Shown here one piece after another: positions 1 through 9,636 of a DNA stretch of 58,792 bases. Numbering within the stretch: the first letter of the stretch is position 1; the number at the start of each line of letters is the position of its first letter. The stretch is taken from contig DATDBL010000259.1 of NCBI GenBank assembly GCA_036524855.1, positions 1 through 58,792 on the forward strand, written 5' to 3'. Position numbers and translations under genes: made by a program. Origin of the DNA: Aldersonia sp036524855. GTDB taxonomy: Bacteria; Actinomycetota; Actinomycetes; Mycobacteriales; Mycobacteriaceae. The notes below the pieces were generated by a model, which was not told the origin of the DNA, ran no database searches, and saw only the letters and a list, made by a program, of their open reading frames with translations.

Positions 1-92
1 CGGCGGGTGTCGTCGAGCAGGGCGTTGTGCAGAGCTGCAGCCACTTTCAGGCCTTTCCGTCGGGTTGTCCGGTTCGATGCCAGCGGCCGACT
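1..92. other. Window edge downstream of menC
   Basis: No complete gene is visible here. On the minus strand a GTG at about position 44, preceded by an AAAGG-like purine stretch, could start a leftward gene that leaves the window (first residues VAAALHNALLDD). Fifteen residues are too few to identify it. Confidence 0.2.
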
Positions 93-1073
93 CTATACGA
101 GGGACGTGAACCGCCCGATCGCCCGCGGATAGCAGCGACGCAGCCGATCCAGCCACCAGTCGCGACGATCCGGCGGGGCGGCGAGGATGCGCAGCAGGTC
201 GGGGTCGGGATCGACGAGGGTGGGGGCCATCGTGCCCGCGCGAATCGTTCGTGATGACGCGACATCGCGCTCGAACAACTCCCCCGTCGCCAGGCCGCAG
301 GCCAGGGGCGGCTCCGGAAGCGCGGCAGCGGCGGCGAGGCCGGCGCCTATGCCGACCACGGTGTCCAGCGCGCTGGAGACCACCAGATCCACGTCGTATT
401 CGGCCAGTTCGGCAGCCAGGCGCAGTGTGGCGCGCATCCCACCCAGCGGCGCGACCTTAACGACGGCGACGTCGAGCGCGCCCGCTCGCGCCACCCGCAG
501 CGGGTCCTCGGCGCGGCGGATGCTCTCGTCGGCGGCGACCTTGACCGCGGGCCGCAGCCGGCGGACCTGCGCGAGTTCCTCGACCGTCCGGCACGGCTGC
601 TCCACGTACTGCAGCGGCCCGAGCGCATCGAGCGCCTCGACGGCTTCGTCGACGGTCCAGCCGCCGTTGGCGTCGACGCGGACGTGAGGGATCTGCGCGC
701 GGACGGCCTCGACGCGGGCCACGTCGTCGGCGAGCGGGCGGCCGGGTTCGGCGACCTTGACCTTGGCGGTGTCCGCGCCCGGGAAGCGCTTCAGGATTTC
801 CGGCACCGTTTCGGAGGCGACGGCGGGCACGGTCGCGTTGATCGGGACGCTGTCGCGTACTTGCTGAGGCGGCCCGAGCCACGCCGCCTCGATTCCGGCG
901 GCGAGCCAGTTCGCGGCTTCGGCCTCGTCGTACTCCGGGAAGGCAGCGAACTCGCCCCAGCCTTTCGGCCCCTGCAGCAGCAGCGCCTCGCGGGTGGTGA
1001 TGCCGCGGAAACGCACGCGCATCGGGAGGGCGACGACGTGGGCGTCGGCGAGCAGGTCGGTGAGGGCGGGCAT
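93..1073 (-). CDS. menC: o-Succinylbenzoate synthase MenC
   Basis: Cytosolic enolase-superfamily enzyme that dehydrates SHCHC to o-succinylbenzoate in menaquinone synthesis. The 326-residue protein shows the expected active-site landmarks: a KVKV strand carrying the catalytic KxK, a VDANGGW metal-ligand strand, VEQPC with the second ligand, AADES with the third, and a VVKVAPLGG strand with the opposing lysine. I chose the ATG at 1073 because MPALTDLL starts the usual N-terminus; the open frame runs further upstream but that part looks non-coding. It lies 9 bp downstream of the hipA-like stop on the same strand. menB, menE and menA lie nearby, as in mycobacteria. Confidence 0.93.
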   Translation of the reverse strand: MPALTDLLADAHVVALPMRVRFRGITTREALLLQGPKGWGEFAAFPEYDEAEAANWLAAGIEAAWLGPPQQVRDSVPINATVPAVASETVPEILKRFPGADTAKVKVAEPGRPLADDVARVEAVRAQIPHVRVDANGGWTVDEAVEALDALGPLQYVEQPCRTVEELAQVRRLRPAVKVAADESIRRAEDPLRVARAGALDVAVVKVAPLGGMRATLRLAAELAEYDVDLVVSSALDTVVGIGAGLAAAAALPEPPLACGLATGELFERDVASSRTIRAGTMAPTLVDPDPDLLRILAAPPDRRDWWLDRLRRCYPRAIGRFTSLV

Positions 1074-1081
1074 GGACACAC

Positions 1082-2308
1082 TCAGCTCCGATCCGGACCG
1101 AGCAGGCTCGAGGAACGCTGAGCGATCGTCCGAGTTACGGATGCCCCAAGCAAGGGGACGCCTTCGAGTTCCGCAGCGAACCGCGGCCACTCGTGCACGG
1201 CGCGTCGCACCACATCCTCCGCAACCTGGGCGAGGCCCACAGCGGCCCGCAGCCGCCGCGACAGCCGCTGAAACTGGTGAATTCGCACCGACTCGAAGCG
1301 ACGACTCCCCGCGAATTTCAATGCGAGGGTCTCCTCGCCGGGCCTTGGGGAGTACGGCTCGGTCGCAACGATGTCGTAGGCGGGCGACAACGTCGGCACG
1401 CGGCGGTCTCGGTAGATCAGCGACCAGTTCTTCAGGTGGGCGTCGCCGTTGCCGACGAGCACGAAGAACGTGAGCCGTCGCACGAACTCGGCGAGGGCGT
1501 CCACGTCGTGCTGGCGGTATACCAGGGATGCGATGGTTTCGTAGTTGCCCTCGTACTTCCGTTCGGCGTAGACGCCGGCCAACTGAGCGAAGTCCTCGAT
1601 GTGCACGCGCTCACCGTCAACCCGGTCGAATCTGCGTACCGCGTAGGCGTACTCCTCGCGCCTGCGCCAAGCTGAATCGGGAAGCCCGACGATCTCGTCG
1701 CGGTGAACCAGCGCAACCTCGGGGACCTCGATCCCGACGGCTGCTGCCAGGCGCATCATCGTGTATTCGTTTCGCGGCACGTCGGGGTGCTGCGAATCCG
1801 GGAGCTTGACGATCCAATCGCCACCTATTCCCGTAGCAGTGCACGTGAACCGGTCACCGCTGCGGAGCATCGAGAACTTCAGGCCGACGCCGGCGAGTGC
1901 GAATCCCCACCTCCGCTCGGCGGACTCCTTATCCCCGATCTCCTCGGGCACAACCGACTCGAACTCGGGTCGCCGACCGGGCGCGGCGACGGTTATGGCG
2001 CCGCTCAGATCGGCACCGACCTCTGCGAGCAAGTCCAGTTCCCTGTCCGGCGACACTCCGCGTTGCAGGGCGATCCAGTTCCGCAGCAACCCCTCAGGCA
2101 GCAGGTTCGAGAACCACGGTGGCAGCCTCACGTTTGCTGCGATGCGGTCGCGAAGGTTGTCCTCGAACCGAGCTCCCAGAACTGGCCGACCAGGATCTGC
2201 CACGTACTCGTCGTCGAACTCGAACCACGTGCAGTTGTGGTTGCGGCTGAGCCAGCCGATCGCCCGGTCGTAGAGCCAAGCGCGGTATCGATCCGTATCA
2301 GTCGTCAT
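1082..2308 (-). CDS. HipA-family serine/threonine kinase toxin
   Basis: HipA-like protein of 408 residues. HipA kinases phosphorylate targets such as GltX and cause growth arrest. The N-terminal part (WLYDRAIGWL, then PPWFSNLLPEG) matches the HipA N1/couple_hipA region. The kinase core shows WIVKLP (ATP-binding lysine), NEYTMMRLAAAVGI, the catalytic loop VGNGDAHLKNWSL and the metal-binding LSPAYDIVA. The ATG at 2308 (MTTDTDRYR) is chosen; upstream sequence in this frame is repeat-derived. No intact HipB-type HTH antitoxin is adjacent. Instead an open frame without a start codon ends 10 bp inside this gene (see 2298-2474). It sits between menC and menB as an insert in an otherwise conserved cluster. 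Confidence 0.85.
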   Translation of the reverse strand: MTTDTDRYRAWLYDRAIGWLSRNHNCTWFEFDDEYVADPGRPVLGARFEDNLRDRIAANVRLPPWFSNLLPEGLLRNWIALQRGVSPDRELDLLAEVGADLSGAITVAAPGRRPEFESVVPEEIGDKESAERRWGFALAGVGLKFSMLRSGDRFTCTATGIGGDWIVKLPDSQHPDVPRNEYTMMRLAAAVGIEVPEVALVHRDEIVGLPDSAWRRREEYAYAVRRFDRVDGERVHIEDFAQLAGVYAERKYEGNYETIASLVYRQHDVDALAEFVRRLTFFVLVGNGDAHLKNWSLIYRDRRVPTLSPAYDIVATEPYSPRPGEETLALKFAGSRRFESVRIHQFQRLSRRLRAAVGLAQVAEDVVRRAVHEWPRFAAELEGVPLLGASVTRTIAQRSSSLLGPDRS

Positions 2309-2474
2309 CGATACCGTCGGCCTCGAGGATCGCGAGTCTAGTGCCCGCCCCAATGGCGTCGGTGGCGGCGCGGATAGCGTAGCGCTCCTCATCGCGCTCG
2401 AGTATTCCATCGCGGATGCGTGGCCCGACCTCGCCGACGACCGGTGGCGCGAGGACATTTGCGGTGCCCTTAGA
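2298..2474 (-). pseudogene. Start-less open frame overlapping hipA start
   Basis: A 58-codon open frame runs from a TAA at 2475-2477 to a TGA at 2298-2300, overlapping the hipA-like ATG as a partner gene in a TA operon would. It has no ATG, GTG or TTG. The peptide is acidic and coding-like (for example ERDEERYAIRAATDAIGAG near the middle) and ends in IDDD. I read it as the surviving 3' end of a gene, possibly the cognate antitoxin, that has lost its 5' part. It could also be chance. Confidence 0.35.
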
Positions 2475-2550
2475 TTAGGCGCTGCGGTCGGCGTCGGCGG
2501 CTCCCGTCTGTCGCGACACCGAACGAACGGCCCCCGACACGCCGAGAATT

Positions 2551-2710
2551 GGGGCCACAGGTTCGTGATCACCGCCGGCCGCGGGGCCACAGGTTCGTGA
2601 TCACCGCCAGCCGAGGAGCCACGAGAGCGTGATCACCGCCGGCCGCGGGGCCACAGGTTCGTGATCACCGCCGGCCGAGGGGCCACGAGAGCGTGATCAC
2701 CGCAGAGCCA
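2551..2710. repeat. Tandem repeat, five 32-bp units
   Basis: Units start at 2551, 2583, 2615, 2647 and 2679, each 32 bp. The common core is CGTGATCACCGC, containing the palindrome GTGATCAC. Two variants occur: units 1, 2 and 4 carry CCACAGGTTCGTGATC, units 3 and 5 carry CCACGAGAGCGTGATC. A decayed sixth copy follows at about 2711. The array lies between the hipA-like gene and menB, in non-coding sequence. Confidence 0.9.
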
Positions 2711-2819
2711 GCGCACCCACGAGCGTGAGCCCTGCACCACCCCGAGCGCGCACTTCCCGCCGGTTTCACTCGACGTTTGCGACCACAACTGCGCTCTCGG
2801 CGGGTGGGGGCGGGGGCAG

Positions 2820-3740
2820 ATGCGCGGGCGACTAGTGTCGAGCACCGTGAGTTTCGATCCCAGTCAGTGGCGACCGGTTCCCGGCTTCGAGGACCTCACC
2901 GACATCACCTATCACCGGCACGTCGAGGTCGGGGCCGTGCGGGTGGCGTTCGACCGGCCCGAGGTGCGCAACGCGTTCCGGCCGCACACCGTCGACGAGT
3001 TGTACCACACGCTGGACCACGCCCGGATGACCTCCGACGTCGGCGCGGTGCTGCTCACCGGCAACGGCCCGAGCCCGCGCGACGGGGTGTGGGCGTTCTG
3101 CTCGGGTGGGGACCAGCGCATCCGGGGCCGCTCCGGATACCAGTACGCCACCGGGGAGTCAGCCGAAACCATCGACGCCGCCCGCGCCGGGCGCCTGCAC
3201 ATCCTCGAGGTGCAACGCCTGATCCGCACCATGCCGAAGGTGGTGCTGTGCCTGGTGAACGGGTGGGCGGCGGGCGGCGGGCACAGCCTGCACGTCACCT
3301 GCGACCTCACCCTGGCCTCCCGGGAGCACGCCCGGTTCAAGCAAACCGACGCCGACGTAGGTAGCTTCGACGGCGGCTTCGGCAGCGCCTACCTCGCCAA
3401 GATGGTGGGCCAGAAGTTCGCCCGCGAGATCTTCTTCCTCGGCCAGGCCTACACCGCCGAGGAGATGCACCGGATGGGTGCGGTGAACAAGGTTGTCGAC
3501 CACGACGAACTCGAGAACGTCGGCATCGAGTGGGCGCGGATCATCAACGGGAAATCCCCGCAGGCACAGCGGATGCTGAAGTACGCGTTCAACCTGCTCG
3601 ACGACGGACTCGTCGGGCAGCAACTGTTCGCGGGCGAAGCGACCCGGATGGCGTACATGACCGACGAGGCTGTCGAGGGCCGTGACGCGTTCCTGCAGAA
3701 GCGCGATCCGGACTGGTCGCCATATCCCTGGTACTTCTAA
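2820..3740 (+). CDS. menB: 1,4-Dihydroxy-2-naphthoyl-CoA synthase MenB
   Basis: Crotonase-superfamily enzyme that ring-closes o-succinylbenzoyl-CoA to DHNA-CoA in menaquinone synthesis. Diagnostic stretches include DLTDITYHRH, RPEVRNAFRPHTVDEL, WAFCSGGDQRIRGRSGYQYA, NGWAAGGGHSLH, FKQTDADVGSFDGG and the C-terminal WSPYPWYF, all near-identical to mycobacterial MenB. The ATG at 2820 follows a G-rich stretch that could act as ribosome binding site. In-frame GTGs at 2835 and 2847 are also plausible, because homologues start close to the FDPSQW segment. The next gene starts directly after the stop codon. Confidence 0.96.
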   Translation: MRGRLVSSTVSFDPSQWRPVPGFEDLTDITYHRHVEVGAVRVAFDRPEVRNAFRPHTVDELYHTLDHARMTSDVGAVLLTGNGPSPRDGVWAFCSGGDQRIRGRSGYQYATGESAETIDAARAGRLHILEVQRLIRTMPKVVLCLVNGWAAGGGHSLHVTCDLTLASREHARFKQTDADVGSFDGGFGSAYLAKMVGQKFAREIFFLGQAYTAEEMHRMGAVNKVVDHDELENVGIEWARIINGKSPQAQRMLKYAFNLLDDGLVGQQLFAGEATRMAYMTDEAVEGRDAFLQKRDPDWSPYPWYF

Positions 3741-4187
3741 ATGATCGACCGCGAGCGATCGGCCCCCGAGCACCGCCGCCCGCCGGGCGTCAGCGACGAA
3801 ACCGTCGCCGCCCTGGGCAAACTGTCGGAGGCAGTCGAGGCCGTCGAACGCGCCCGCGGACACCTCTACTCGTTCCACCAGCTGACCGGCCACGCCGACC
3901 GGCAACTCGGCGAGGCCGCCGACCTCCTCGACGCCGCCGGACACGCCGACCTCGCCGCGACACTGCGCGAGACGGTCGTCGGGCGCAACGTGATCGAGGG
4001 ACGCTGGACCTTCCAGATCGTCGAGGAGTTCGACGACGGTTACTACCACGACCTGCGCGCCTTCGAGCGCGACGCCCGCGAGTCACTGGTGCAGGGCCGG
4101 CGCCACCTGTTCGAGGCGGAGATGAAGGAACGCCGGCGCACCCACGGCCGACGCCATCACGAGGCCCGCCCCGGCGAAGGAGGCTGA
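3741..4187 (+). CDS. Conserved hypothetical protein downstream of menB
   Basis: 148-residue soluble protein of unknown function whose ATG immediately follows the menB TAA, so it is surely co-transcribed. The central part is helical and charged (VSDETVAALGKLSEAVEAVERARGH region, then HQLTGHADRQL and VIEGRWTFQIVEEFDDGYYHD), and the C-terminus is rich in Arg and His. Proteins of this type accompany menB in related actinobacteria as far as I recall, but I know no assigned function. Confidence 0.75.
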   Translation: MIDRERSAPEHRRPPGVSDETVAALGKLSEAVEAVERARGHLYSFHQLTGHADRQLGEAADLLDAAGHADLAATLRETVVGRNVIEGRWTFQIVEEFDDGYYHDLRAFERDARESLVQGRRHLFEAEMKERRRTHGRRHHEARPGEGG

Positions 4188-4190
4188 CGA

Positions 4191-4574
4191 GTGGAAATCC
4201 TCACTGCGCGGGTCATCCTGCGGCCCGCCGACTACGACCGCACGCTCGCCTTCTACCGCGACGACCTCGGCCTCGCCATCGCCCGCGAGTACCCCGGCGG
4301 CACCGTCCTGTTCGCCGGGCAAGCGCTGCTCGAGATCGCCGCGCACGGCGGCACCGGCGACTCGACGACGTTCAGCGGGGCACTGTGGCTGCAGGTCCGC
4401 GACATCGCCGCCGCCCGTGACGAACTAGCCATGCGCGGCGTCACGATCACCCGCGAGCCCAGGCGCGAGTCGTGGGGACTGCACGAAATGTGGCTCGCCG
4501 ATCCGGACGGTGTGCCGATCGTGCTGGTCGAGGTGCCCGCCGCGCACCCGCTGCGCCGCGACACCCGATCCTGA
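4191..4574 (+). CDS. VOC/glyoxalase-family protein
   Basis: 127-residue vicinal-oxygen-chelate protein. Two betaalpha-beta-beta-beta modules are visible: an N-terminal half with DYDRTLAFYRDDLGLA and a C-terminal half with IAAARDELAMRGVTI and EMWLADPDGVPIVLVE. The GTG start at 4191 lies 3 bp after the previous stop. Its position between menB and pitA matches the mycobacterial glyoxalase-like gene. Substrate unknown; I see no clear full set of metal ligands. Confidence 0.85.
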   Translation: MEILTARVILRPADYDRTLAFYRDDLGLAIAREYPGGTVLFAGQALLEIAAHGGTGDSTTFSGALWLQVRDIAAARDELAMRGVTITREPRRESWGLHEMWLADPDGVPIVLVEVPAAHPLRRDTRS

Positions 4575-4667
4575 CAAGGTCGTCGGCATCACCCGGTGTG
4601 GATGAACCGGGACCTTCGGGGGCTTTCGTACCTAGATTTTTGCGCGCGCGCTGTGCAGACTCCTCTC

Positions 4668-5855
4668 GTGGGTGCCGAATTCCTCGTTCTCCTCATCGTC
4701 GTGGTGACCGCGTTGGCGTTCGACTTCACCAACGGCTTCCACGACACGGCGAACGCGATGGCCACCTCGATCGCGACCGGCGCCCTGCGCCCCCGGGTCG
4801 CGGTGGCATTGTCCGCGGTGCTCAACCTCGTCGGCGCGTTCCTGTCGGTGGAGGTCGCCGCGACGGTGGCGAAGGGCATCGTCAACCTCACCGGCGTCGG
4901 CGGCCAGGCACTGCTGGTGATCGTGTTCGCCGGCCTCGTCGGCGGCATCCTTTGGAACCTGCTCACCTGGCTGCTCGGCCTGCCGTCGAGTTCCTCGCAC
5001 GCACTCTTCGGCGGTCTGATCGGCGCCACCATCGCGGCGCTGGGCATGAGCGGCGTGGAGTGGTCGGGCGTGGTCGGAAAGATCATCATCCCGGCCGTGC
5101 TCGCCCCGCCGGTCGCCGCCCTGGTCGCGATGATTGGCACCGCGTCGGTGTACCGGATCACCCGCCGCGTTCGGAACGCCAGTCGCGAGGGCGGGTTCCG
5201 TTGGGGCCAGATCGGAACCGCGTCGCTCCTCTCGTTGGCCCACGGCACCAACGACGCGCAGAAGACGATGGGCATCATCTTCCTGGCCCTCGTCGCGTAT
5301 GGCAGCGTCACCGCCGAGACGGCGATACCGTTCTGGGTCAAGCTGTCCTGCGCGCTGGCGATCGCCCTGGGCACCTATGCCGGCGGGTGGCGGATCATCC
5401 GTACCCTCGGCAAGGGCCTCGTGGAGATCGAGTCGCCGCAGGGCTTTGCGGCAGAATCGTCGTCGGCGGCGATCATCCTGACCTCCAGCCATTTCGGGCT
5501 TCCGCTGTCCACCACGCAGACCGCCACCGGGTCGATCCTCGGAACCGGACTCGGCCGCAAGGGCGCCGAGGTCCGGTGGTCGGTAATGGGCCGGATGGCC
5601 GTCGCATGGCTGCTCACCCTGCCCGCCGCCGGCACCGTCGGCGCCGCGTGCTGGTTCCTCGCGAATGCGATCTCCGGCCTGCCGGGCGTGCTGGTCGTGT
5701 TCGGCATCCTGATCGCCGCGGCCGCGTACATGTGGATGCGCTCGCGGCGCAACCCGATCGACACCACCAACGTCAACGAGGATTGGGACGGTGGTCTCAT
5801 TCCCGCCTCGGACAAGCCGGTGCTACCGGGCGCCGCGACGGAGAAGACGCTATGA
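4668..5855 (+). CDS. pitA: Low-affinity inorganic phosphate transporter PitA
   Basis: Multi-pass inner-membrane phosphate:H+ symporter of the PiT family. The duplicated family signature is present: FDFTNGFHDTANAMATSIATG near the N-terminus and LLSLAHGTNDAQKTMGII in the second half, with the SSSHALFGGLIGA and PLSTTQTATGSILG loops. I place the start at GTG 4668 (VGAEFLVLL), which gives the usual short N-terminus of 395 residues; the frame is open from 4596. The stop overlaps the ATG of the next gene (ATGA), so the two are translationally coupled. Confidence 0.92.
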   Translation: MGAEFLVLLIVVVTALAFDFTNGFHDTANAMATSIATGALRPRVAVALSAVLNLVGAFLSVEVAATVAKGIVNLTGVGGQALLVIVFAGLVGGILWNLLTWLLGLPSSSSHALFGGLIGATIAALGMSGVEWSGVVGKIIIPAVLAPPVAALVAMIGTASVYRITRRVRNASREGGFRWGQIGTASLLSLAHGTNDAQKTMGIIFLALVAYGSVTAETAIPFWVKLSCALAIALGTYAGGWRIIRTLGKGLVEIESPQGFAAESSSAAIILTSSHFGLPLSTTQTATGSILGTGLGRKGAEVRWSVMGRMAVAWLLTLPAAGTVGAACWFLANAISGLPGVLVVFGILIAAAAYMWMRSRRNPIDTTNVNEDWDGGLIPASDKPVLPGAATEKTL

Positions 5856-6130
5856 CGACCATTGTGCACACCATCCAGTCGCTGTGGCACGTACTCGCGA
5901 TCGGCCTGCTGTTCGGCGCCGGGGTGCCGATCGTCGTCGCGTTCGGCATCCGGTTCCTCGCCCCGGCCGAAGATGCCGAGGTTACCGGCGCGGACGTCAC
6001 GGCGCGGAGCCCGGCCCAGACGGCCGCTGGGTACGCCTGCTTCACGGTGGCGGTCGTCGCCGTGCTGCTGGGAATCGCCTGGATCATGAAGAACTTCCTC
6101 GCCACCGACCTCGGCATACACATCTTCTAG
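5852..6130 (+). CDS. Small two-helix membrane protein linked to PitA
   Basis: 92 residues with two hydrophobic helices (about residues 9-31 and 59-80: LWHVLAIGLLFGAGVPIVVAF and YACFTVAVVAVLLGIAWI). The start overlaps the pitA stop by four bases. A small membrane protein next to pitA is a conserved arrangement in mycobacteria, so a role with the phosphate transporter is a reasonable inference. Biochemical function is unknown. Confidence 0.82.
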   Translation: MTTIVHTIQSLWHVLAIGLLFGAGVPIVVAFGIRFLAPAEDAEVTGADVTARSPAQTAAGYACFTVAVVAVLLGIAWIMKNFLATDLGIHIF

Positions 6131-6299
6131 CCAACGAATGCGACCTCGCACCACCGACATCGCCGGGAGCGAGATCACGTCTGCGATTGGTAAACTGGCG
6201 CATACGAAACCGAGCGACGACGACGTTGCCCGTGTCCGGGCCCGTCCAGACGCTGGCGGCCTGCCCCGGACAGATCCCGCGGAAGCGTGACAGGAACAG

Positions 6300-6608
6300 A
6301 TGGAGTTGCCGTTCTTGAGTCAGCTGGTCGGGTGGTTGCGCTCGGGATACCCGCAGGGGATCCCGGAGTCCGACTACCTGCCGCTGTTTGCGCTGCTCTC
6401 GCGCAGGCTCTCCGACGGGGAGGTGCGTGAGATCGCGGAGGCCCTGGTGGAACAGGGCGTCATCCCCGTCGACAAGGCCGACATCCTGGTCATGATCACC
6501 AAGATCACCGACGAGATGCCGCGCGAGGAGGACGTCGAGCGGATCAGCGCGCTGCTCGAGGAGCACGGGTGGCCGATCGCCGGCATCGGCCGCGACGATT
6601 CGGCGTGA
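6300..6608 (+). CDS. DUF3349 family protein
   Basis: 102-residue soluble, mostly helical protein with the pattern of the actinobacterial DUF3349 family: WLRSGYPQGIPESDYLPLFALLSRRLSD, then EVREIAEAL and ITKITDEMPREEDVERISALL. An AGGAAC ribosome-binding motif sits 7 bases before the ATG. The TGA overlaps the menE GTG. Function unknown; location upstream of menE is conserved in mycobacteria. Confidence 0.85.
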   Translation: MELPFLSQLVGWLRSGYPQGIPESDYLPLFALLSRRLSDGEVREIAEALVEQGVIPVDKADILVMITKITDEMPREEDVERISALLEEHGWPIAGIGRDDSA

Positions 6609-7750
6609 AACAGCTTCGGCCGCTACCGATTCCGACCGGCCAGCGGGTGCTGTCGGTGCTCGACGCGCTCGCCGCCATGCTCGACGGCACCGGCCCCGCG
6701 CTGCTGCCGGTCCCGGCGCACGACCCGCGGGAGACCGCGCGGCTGACCGACGCCCTGCGCCCCGACGAGCCGATCGACGACGAGGTCGCGCTCGTGGTCG
6801 CGACGTCGGGCACCACCGGGGTGCCCAAGGGCGCGCAGCTGAGCGCGGCGGCGCTGCGCGCGAGCGGGACCGCGACGCACGCGTGGCTCCACGGCCCCGG
6901 GCACTGGCTGCTGTGCCTGCCCGCGCATCACATCGCGGGCCTGCAGGTACTGCTGCGGTCGCTGCTGGCGGGCACCGAACCCGTCGTGCTCGACGTCGCC
7001 GCCGGGTTCGACCCCGACGCGTTCGTCGTCGCCGCCTCGCACCTTCCCGGGCCCCGCCGCTACACGTCCATGGTGCCGACCCAGCTGGTGAAGGCCCTGG
7101 ACCACCCCGACGCGGCCGCGGCGCTGCGCGAGTTCGACGCCCTGCTGATCGGTGGCGCCGCGACGCCTCTGCCGCTGCGGGAACGCGCGCAGGCGGCGGG
7201 GGTGCCGATCGTGCGGACCTACGGCATGAGCGAGACCTGCGGCGGCTGCGTGTACGACGGGGTCCCGCTCGACCGGGTGCGGCTGCGCATCGGCGACGAC
7301 GGCCGGGTGCTGCTCGGCGGCCCGGTGCTCGCTTCCGGATACCGCGGGCTGCCCGGCCATCCCGCCTTCGCCGACCCCGGCTGGTTCCGCACCGACGACG
7401 CGGGGGTGATCCGCGACGGCGTGCTGAGCGTGTTGGGCCGCCTCGACGAGGCGATCACGACGGGCGGGCTGACGGTGGTGCCGCAGGTGGTGGAGGCGGC
7501 GTTGGCGTCGCACCCCGGCGTGCGGGAATGCGCGGTGGTCGGGCTGCCGGACGAGCGGTTGGGTGAGCGGGTGGTCGCCGTCGTCGTGCCCGGGCCGGTC
7601 GCACCGACGCTGGATTCCTTGCGTGAGCACGTGCGGGCGCTTCTGGATGCGACCGCGGCGCCGCGGGCGTTGTTCCTGGTCGACGCGTTGCCGACGCGCG
7701 GGCCGGGCAAGCTGGACCGGGCCGGCTTGCGCGCGCGGTTCACCGACTGA
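6605..7750 (+). CDS. menE: o-Succinylbenzoate-CoA ligase MenE
   Basis: ANL-superfamily ligase that activates o-succinylbenzoate with ATP and CoA for MenB. Motifs: ATP-binding ATSGTTGVPKGAQ, the YGMSETCGG motif, GWFRTDDAG, the hinge GRLDEAITTGG and the C-terminal GPGKLDRAGL with the adenylation lysine. The start is the GTG at 6605, which overlaps the DUF3349 stop (GTGA); a longer open frame from 6569 is less likely. At 381 residues it is compact, like the mycobacterial enzyme. Confidence 0.94.
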   Translation: MKQLRPLPIPTGQRVLSVLDALAAMLDGTGPALLPVPAHDPRETARLTDALRPDEPIDDEVALVVATSGTTGVPKGAQLSAAALRASGTATHAWLHGPGHWLLCLPAHHIAGLQVLLRSLLAGTEPVVLDVAAGFDPDAFVVAASHLPGPRRYTSMVPTQLVKALDHPDAAAALREFDALLIGGAATPLPLRERAQAAGVPIVRTYGMSETCGGCVYDGVPLDRVRLRIGDDGRVLLGGPVLASGYRGLPGHPAFADPGWFRTDDAGVIRDGVLSVLGRLDEAITTGGLTVVPQVVEAALASHPGVRECAVVGLPDERLGERVVAVVVPGPVAPTLDSLREHVRALLDATAAPRALFLVDALPTRGPGKLDRAGLRARFTD

Positions 7751-7817
7751 GCTGCGCCGACAGGGCACGCAAGCGGCGCGCAAGGCTCGTGCAAGCCCGG
7801 GGGCGCACCGTAGTGGC

Positions 7818-8791
<974 letters not shown>

Positions 8792-8795
<4 letters not shown>

Positions 8796-9616
8796 CCACC
8801 ACACTGGAAGCACCCACCCGCACGGGCACGCCGCCCGCCGCCGTCGAACGGATCGGCGTCGGCCAGGCCGTGCGCAACTCGCTCACCATGGCGTACCGGG
8901 GCGTGCTGAAGATCAAGCACAACCCCGAGCAGCTGTTCGACGTGACGCTGCAGCCGATCCTGTTCACGGTGATGTTCACCTACATCTTCGGCGGCGCGAT
9001 CTCCGGAGACGTGCAGAGCTACCTGCCGGTCATCATCCCCGGCATCCTCGTGCAGACGGTGATCGTGACGTCCATCGTCACCGGCACCCAGTTACGCGAG
9101 GACATGGACAAGGGTGTGTTCGACCGCTTCAAGTCGCTGCCGATCGCCCGGATCGCGCCACTGGCGGGCGCATTGACCGCCGACATGGTTCGCTACGGCA
9201 TCGCGACCGTGCTCACCTTCGTCATGGGCTATCTGATGGGCTACCGGCCCGGTGGCGGGTTCCTCGGCGTCGTCGGCGCCGGCCTGCTGGTGATCGGGTG
9301 CTCGTTCGCGGTGAGCTGGATCTTCGCGCTGATGGGCGTGTTGATGAGCAAAGCCTCGGCGGTGCAAGGCGTCTCGATGCTGATCCTGTTCCCGCTGACG
9401 TTCATGTCGAGTGCGTTCGTGCCGGTGGACACCATGCCGGGCTGGATGCAGGCGTTCGTGAACGTCAACCCGATCAGCCACCTCGTCAACGCCGCGCGTG
9501 ACCTCGCCAACTACGGGACGGTCGGCAGCCACTTCGTGTGGTCGATCGTCGGGGCGGTCGCGATCGTCGCCATCTTCGCGCCGCTGACCGTGCGAATGTA
9601 CATGCGCAAGGCCTGA
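8792..9616 (+). CDS. ABC-2 type permease, DrrB-like
   Basis: 274-residue membrane partner of the preceding ATPase, translationally coupled by an ATGA overlap. It shows six hydrophobic segments and the ABC-2 layout, including DVTLQPILFTVMFTYIFGG, REDMDKGVFDRFKSLPIAR and the conserved FPLTFMSSAFVPVDTMPGW and NPISHLVNAARD stretches typical of DrrB proteins. It exports an unknown substrate with its ATPase. Confidence 0.91.
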
Positions 9617-9636
9617 GCAGCTGGCACGATTTGGTC

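Noticed and set aside
2551..2710. Tandem repeats as a CRISPR array
   Set aside because: Units are contiguous 32-bp copies with no unique spacers, and there are no cas genes.
4592..4611. CCCGGT/ACCGGG inverted repeat before pitA
   Set aside because: Six-bp arms are too short in this GC content to call a terminator or operator.
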